Of a DNA stretch of 37,014 nt, positions 31,235 to 37,014 are shown one piece after another (within the stretch, counting starts at the first letter, position 1; each line of letters begins with the position of its first letter). The translations under genes were made by a program, and so were the position numbers. The notes under the pieces were generated by a model. That model searched no databases, had not been told where the DNA came from, and saw only the letters and a program-made list of their open reading frames with translations. This DNA is from Hyphochytrium catenoides (lineage: Eukaryota; Sar; Hyphochytriomycetes; Hyphochytriales; Hyphochytriaceae). The DNA is taken from assembly GCA_900088475.1 (NCBI GenBank), contig FLMG01002943.1:1-37014 (forward strand), read 5' to 3'.

Positions 31235-31266
<32 letters not shown>

Positions 31267-34176
31267 ACGTGCGACGGAAGAGAAAGACAGGTTAGGATAG
31301 AACAAAGAGAGAGATCAGACCCTAGTTCTCACGATGTAACACTCAACGTCCGCGTTTTTGATCTCTCCTCTCTCTCGTCTATTCCTCGTCTTTCTCTTCT
31401 CTCTCTCTCTCTCTCTCTCTCTGCACTTTCTCTGTTGCTCTCTCCTCCTCTCCACTCCTACTAGGTAGATCTCCCTAACTTTTGGTTCCAGGCTCTCTCT
31501 ATGGCAAGTTTCTTTGTTCACTGTCTGACCTGAACCTCTTGAGCTTGGCACTGCCTTGTTCTCTTGTCTCTGTGAGCGTGTCTCTCTCTCTTTGCATGCC
31601 TTCGATCTTCAGCTTGAGCTCGCCAATCATCAGCTCTAGCGCCTGATGGCTTCGTCGGTACTGCTCCAGCTCCTGCTCCATCTCTTCCAACTGCTGAGTC
31701 AGAGCCACTATCTCTGTCTCCCTTGGCTCTATCTGGTGTTTCAACTCTTTGATCTGTCAGATTGAAGAGAGAGAGACAGAGAGAGACAGAAAGAGAGACA
31801 GAAAGAGAGTGAGGAGAAAGAAGTAGAGAGACAGAGAGAGCGTTGGGAAGAAAGTTGCGGGCAGAGGGAAAAACGAGAGACACAGAAAGGAAGATAGGAA
31901 TGGTGTAGAAAGAGAGCTGTAGCTCTCGAAATGCCAAAAGAAAGAAATGGAGAGGAGAAAAGAGAGAGAGAGAGAGCAGTGGTGGGCTGTACGGAGCGAA
32001 GAATCTAAGAACCGGAAAGGACTAAAACCCGAAAGAATGCACACTTGCGATAGAGAAGAAGAGAAACGAGAAAGACAGAGGGAGGCGGAGGGAGGGAGGA
32101 CGAACGAGAAAGAGACAAAGCGAGCAAACAGAGAGAACCCGAAGCAAAAGAGAAAGCCGCCAACTTGTCTTCCAAGGGAAGAGGGAAGGGCTGAACCTAC
32201 TTTATAGTCAAGGACAAACTTAAACTTCTCCAGCTCTTGGTTCTTCTTTTTCAGGTCAAAAATAGATTTTTCCTTGTCTTGGATGGTCTCTTCTCGATCG
32301 CGAATCTCTTTCTTATGACCCACTAGATCCTTCTGGCAGCCCTGTTCGGAAAGAAAAGCAGAGAGAAAGAGTGAGATAAGCAAGAGAGAGAGAGAGAGTA
32401 GCTGATTAATGAGAAGTATAGGGTCCTTAGCTTAGCTTACACAGAGCATCTGACGTGACTTGCTCAGTCTCTTTCAATTATCGCTTGCCAATCGCTTCTC
32501 TCGTTCCTATCATGCTCTCTCTCTCTCTGTATCGTCTTCGTCTCTCCCTCTTTCTCCCCCTCCATCTGTTCTCCCCAGTTTTCATTTCTTTCCTTCTGTC
32601 TCTCTAGCTCTTTCCTCTTTACTTTCTCATGTTCGGTCTCACTGAGGTATCCCTCTTACCGTGAGGATCTCATTAAGATCCTTGGTCTTTTGCCTCATCA
32701 GGGTGACCTTTCCCTTCTGCGCCTCCACCTCTTCTTGCAGCATATCGAACTTTTTCTTCATCAGGCCTGAAGAACCGCTTCAGCGGACGATCTTTATTCT
32801 CCCTCTCTCTGTCTCTTTCCTCTAGCTCCATCCATTTCTCCCTCTCTAGTCCGTAGCCTCTTTCTCGCTCTTGCTTTCAAGGTGTTTCGCTTTGCTTTGC
32901 TCTCACTTTCTCCTACTACGGGCATCAGTCGTCTTTGTACTTCCTCCTCCTCCAGTCTCCTTCTCTTTCTCTCTCTCTCTTGTCTCTTTCTCTCTTGATC
33001 CCACTTTGTCTCTCTTTTTCTTCTCTTTCACTCATTAAGGGTCTACGTTCCTTCCTTACACAGCCACGCACCACACCCCGGGCTGGGCACCTTACCATGC
33101 TCGCCTTTCAGTCTGAGAGTCTGCTGCCGCTGTTCCAGGAGCTCGGCATTGTACTTCCCTTTGAGCTCCTCAATCTCAAGATCCGCGTCTTCGTCAATTT
33201 TCTTCTGTGTGTCCTACAATGCCATGTTAGCACATATCCCGGCTCCTTTCTGTTGTTTGGGGCGGATGTCACGGCTTCTCTCTGTCATGTTTTCTCTCTT
33301 CTTGGCCCCAGGGAGGCCTTTCTCTCGCAAGTTGGTCTCTCTCCTTGCTTCTCACATTTTACCTTTCTTCCATGCGCTATCCAGGCTCTCTCTTCTTAGA
33401 TGACCCCATCTTTCCGCTCATTCTCTTCTCTTGCTTCCAGTTCTCTTTCCAATGCCAACCATAACCTTAATCTAGCGGTCGCTGTTTCTCTCTCTCTTTC
33501 TCTGTCTCTCTTCTACACATATCCTCCCTTCCATCTTACTCTTCTCTCTCGTCAAAACATCTCTTCTTACTTGCAGCTCCTTGAGGACGCCGTCCTTCAT
33601 CTTCTCAACCTCTTCTTGGCTCTTTTTAGCTCTCTCCTCCTTCTCCCTCAGGTCTTTCAACAGCTCCTCCATATACACTTGCTGCTGGGTCGCCAGGCTT
33701 CTGTCCTCTTCTGCCCATTTGTCTATGAGAAACTGCGTTTCCTCTTCTAGTTGCTGGCACCTAAAGAGGAACCATTGTCAGCCTGCAGCCCAGAAAGAAA
33801 AGAGGAGGCAAATTGTTGTCCCTCTCTACAATGTAAATGGGATAGCGCCTTTTCTTTCTCTCGCTTCTTCCTGTTCTTTGTCTCTCTCTCTCTCTCTCTC
33901 TCTGTGCCTCTGCCCCTCTCTCTCAATCTCTCTTGTTCTTCTACTCCCTATCTCTTTTCCTCCCGGTCTGAGGTGGCGCTACATGTCTTGCTCTTCTACC
34001 TGTTGACTTCAGTCTCGAGCTTCTGCTTGTAGTTCTCCTCCAAGGCCTCAAGATCTCCCTTCTGCACCTCCTCGGACCGCTTTAGCCTGTCCTGGTACTC
34101 CGCGTACCGGTCAGACTTCTGCTCGGAGAGTCCTTGGCAGCTATAACAGAGAGAGATGTGTGCGTGTGTGTGTGTG

Positions 34177-34210
<34 letters not shown>

Positions 34211-34928
34211 GGCGAGGAAGATGCGAGAGAGGCGAGAAAAATCAGCTTGACTGAAGAGGAAGGCAGCTAAAAAGCAAAGAAAGAACCAAAAGGGATAACA
34301 GGGAGAGCGTGCCCTATCTCTCTCGCCCTCTTTTGAAAAAAGAGAAAGTATGGTTCTCTTCTCTTTGCTAGCCCTGCTTCTGCTTGTGTCTTCCACTCCT
34401 CCCTTCCCTCTGAGGTGCCATCGTTCTAAGGTGCCATCCACCCTCTTTCTCCCTCTTCTGATGGGTTCGTTCTGCATTTAGATAGCGCACTCCCTCCTCT
34501 GATGTTTTTACTATCTATGCACTCTCTCTCTCTCTCTCTCCATCTCTCTCTCTCTCTCTCTCCATATCTCTCTCTCTTTTTATACCTCTCCCACTCTCTC
34601 TCTCTCTGCTTTTTATTTTTATTTGCAGTCACTCTTTCTTACATAGTCGTGATCTTCTCTAGCTCCACCTGGAACTTTTTTAGCAGCTCCTCAAGCTTCT
34701 GCTCGTGCTGCAGGTCCTTCACTCTCATCTCATACTCATTCTGAGAGATCAGGTTGTCTACTTTCCCCTTTAGTTCTGTGAGCTGGAGAGATTGCTCTTC
34801 AAGGTGTGACCGAGGAATGAGAACCTCTTCAGAGTAAGGAGAAGAGAGTTCGGCATCCTTCCGCAAGCCTTCCTTGGCCGCCTGACAGCGGAAGAACAAG
34901 ATAGGGAGAGGGATAGAGAGATAGAGAT

Positions 34929-34961
<33 letters not shown>

Positions 34962-36349
34962 TCCCGTAGAGGACAGGGAACACGGTGGGATGTCAGGATA
35001 AGAGGAGTAGCGGGGATAGGGAGACAGAGAAATAGACTTAAACAGGGAGAGACAGAGCGAGAAGTGAGATGGTACCAGGAAGGCAAAATGGGGCCCACAG
35101 CAGATATTGTCAACATACTTCGGAGCTAGTAAGACCCAAGTAAAAAGCTTCAGCTCGGCATGGAAACACGGAGAGGAAGAGAGAATGGATTGAACCGCAA
35201 CTTGCGGAAGAGTACGAGTATTTTCTAGAAGAATGCCGCGTTAAGAGAGACGGTTAAAGAAAGAGAAGCGCTGTGTCCTACCACCAGCATATCTGCACTC
35301 TGGAAGATCAGTAAAGAGCCATCTTCGCCAGCGGAGAGAAGAGTCTGTGCATCTCTTGACATAGAGAGAGAAGTTACCGGGAGAGAATGAGCCGAGTACT
35401 CTCGGCTCATCGAGGGGGAAGAAGGAGAGAGAGGAAGAGGAAAAGTGTAGATGACACTGCTTCGTCTCTCTCCTGCAGTGCCTGCGTACAAGGTCTTTCC
35501 CAAGGGATTGACATAGAGAGCGCTGATAGCGACGCCTACATCCACCTTCTGCAAAAGAGTGAAAGACGAGATATCTATCTCTCTGATGGAGTGATCACTG
35601 CCAGCTGTAGAGTTGAGAGGTAGAGAGGCGGAGGAGAAATGGAGGCGGGGGGAAGAGAGTAAGAGACAGAGTGAGAGAGCGGGAACACAAGAAGAGAACA
35701 AGAGAGAGAGCGAGAAGGAGAAGAGAGAGAAAGAGAGCGAGAGAAAGACAAGAGAGAGAATGAGAGAGATAAAAAGGGAGAGCAAGAGAGGGACGTCGGG
35801 GGAGAGACGAGTGAGAGAAAAAAGCGAATAAGAGAAGGACAAAGAGAGAGAGAAGAGGGAGCACAAATATAGAGCAGAGTCAGAGAGCGTGGGAGAGAAG
35901 GACCATGCCCCAGGGGACTGAGCAGGAGAAAAGACTGGCGTCATGACGATCTAGCATGGAGGTCCCCACTCATTTCTTTCTGCGCACTGCCGCTATATGG
36001 CCTCTCTTCCTCGCTCGCTCATTTCCCTCTGGCTCCTATCTCTCCTCTTTTCTCTATACTCTCTCTCTCTCACCTGCATAGACAATGTTAGGCTGGGATC
36101 CACAGCAGATCTGCGTGAAGGTAGTTCCCTCATCGCTGTACCCGGCGCCTAACTTTCTCCCTCCTCTCTTCAGCTCCCACGAGTAGATCCATCCATCCTT
36201 CCCCGCGGTGTACAGACGATGGTCGTCCTGCCGCCAGCAGATGTCGGCGATACTATCGCTGTGCCCTTGGATCATTGCAATCTGTAAGAAAGGAGAGAAG
36301 AGAAGAGAATAGGAAAAATTTTTCCGAGGGAGACCCCGGGGGTTTTGGT

Positions 36350-36382
<33 letters not shown>

Positions 36383-36911
36383 AGGACGAGGGGTAACGAG
36401 GAGAGATCACAGTAGGGGCAGGTCAAACGCATTTAGTCCTCTTTCTGTCGACTTATTAGCGGAGAGGAAGTGAGGGGAAGTTACGCAGGGAGGAGAGAGT
36501 CGAAACGAGCACGGAAGTGGTATAGAGAGAGGCACAAGAGAACGCGAAAGTGGGAGAGAGAGAGAGAGAAAGAAAGAAAGAAAGGAAAGGAGTAGAAGAG
36601 AGCGAGAGAGAGAAACGCCCGGTAAGGAAATGAAGAGGTGGACAAATAGAGCAAGAGAGGTAACGCTGCCTCAACCAAAGGGTCATTTTCACCTGGTCGA
36701 AAGAGAAAGTGTGGAAGAGAAAGACGGAATGGTTCTGCAATGCAGCGAAGAGGTGTCCGCCATGGGAGAACTTGACTTTCTTGCAGTTTCTGAGGTTAAA
36801 GTGCTTGAAAGGCTGAATATCGCTGATGATAATGTTCATCATTGTCACTGAGTTACTGAAGGCCGCTAAGAGAAGAGTGCCTGATGGATGAAAGGAAATA
36901 GAAGTGGGGAC
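29980..36911 (-). CDS. CFAP57: CFAP57 (WDR65) cilia- and flagella-associated protein, 3' portion, 13 exons seen
   Basis: Axonemal protein tied to inner dynein arm assembly. Exons in coding order: 36693-36911, 36074-36281, 35282-35604, 34643-34881, 34000-34140, 33571-33760, 33096-33213, 32660-32766, 32201-32341, 31530-31753, 30965-31176, 30502-30645, 29980-30197; phases agree throughout. The 827 residues seen start with WD40 repeats ([68 protein letters not shown]), then switch to a continuous coiled coil. Signature segments match human CFAP57 as I remember it: [76 protein letters not shown]. The human protein is about 1,250 residues, so roughly 400 N-terminal residues (the first WD40 propeller) lie beyond the right edge. 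Several introns carry GA near the donor and CT near the acceptor. Confidence 0.95.
31177..31529 (-). repeat. CFAP57 intron with paired GA and CT tracts
   Basis: On the sense strand the donor side holds (GA)n (31395-31422 as CT on +) and the acceptor side (CT)n (31238-31263 as GA on +). The two tracts are complementary and about 130 bases apart, so the intron RNA could fold back. Confidence 0.8.
34141..34642 (-). repeat. CFAP57 intron with paired GA and CT tracts
   Basis: The + strand reads (GT)n/(GA)n at 34160-34207 (acceptor side) and (CT)n at 34521-34604 (donor side). On the sense strand this is GA near the donor and CT near the acceptor, again a complementary pair of 25 or more bases each. 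Confidence 0.85.
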
Positions 36912-37014
36912 CTGGAGGAAAGAAAGAAAGAGTGGATAAGGAGAAGGAACAGAGAGACGAGGGACAAGAGACAGACAAAGAGAGAAGGAAAGAGAGAAAG
37001 AGAGAGAGAGACAG

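Noticed and set aside
1-37014. CRISPR array, operon or prophage-type system
   Set aside because: Repeats are dinucleotide microsatellites without unique spacers, and the genes have spliceosomal introns, so prokaryotic systems do not apply.

Overview
This is a nuclear window from an intron-rich eukaryote. Coding blocks are cut by many short introns with GT...AG ends. Long (CT)n/(GA)n simple repeats fill most introns and intergenic spaces outside about 4.4-14 kb. The gene set includes a lamin, the ciliary protein CFAP57, a lipase maturation factor, a membrane-anchored pepsin-like protease and a very bacterial-looking mitochondrial ribosomal protein uL1. Together these suggest a flagellated unicellular eukaryote rather than a typical animal, plant or fungus. 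I cannot name the lineage from sequence alone; stramenopile, holozoan or another protist are all possible.

Layout: 532-4348 (+) is an 11-exon gene for a complete lamin (intermediate-filament rod, nuclear localisation signal, lamin-tail domain, CaaX box). 4627-7463 (-) is an 11-exon mitochondrial uL1 gene, convergent with the lamin. 8472-9495 (+) is a three-exon PH-domain protein. 9835-10028 (-) is a tiny gene for a one-helix protein resembling F1Fo ATP synthase subunit f. 10.2-12.2 kb holds only weak coding candidates. 12242-13541 (-) is a second PH-domain gene that runs into a 520-base assembly gap. 14751-18349 (-) is a six-exon lipase maturation factor. 19509-22357 (-) is a two-exon F-box/leucine-rich protein fused to a duplicated beta-rich domain. 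22.4-25.9 kb is repeat-rich with no supported gene. 25867-27417 (+) is an intronless aspartic protease. 28094-28779 (-) is a small two-exon protein resembling a bacterial family. 29980-36911 (-) is the 3' part (13 exons) of CFAP57, whose 5' end lies beyond the window.

The genes do not form a pathway; they are ordinary neighbours on a eukaryotic chromosome. The most notable items are the complete lamin, the group of introns that carry GA repeats near the donor and CT repeats near the acceptor, the bacterial-type small protein, and the F-box fusion. All exon limits were worked out by hand from splice consensus, reading-phase continuity and remembered family motifs. No alignment or transcript was available.
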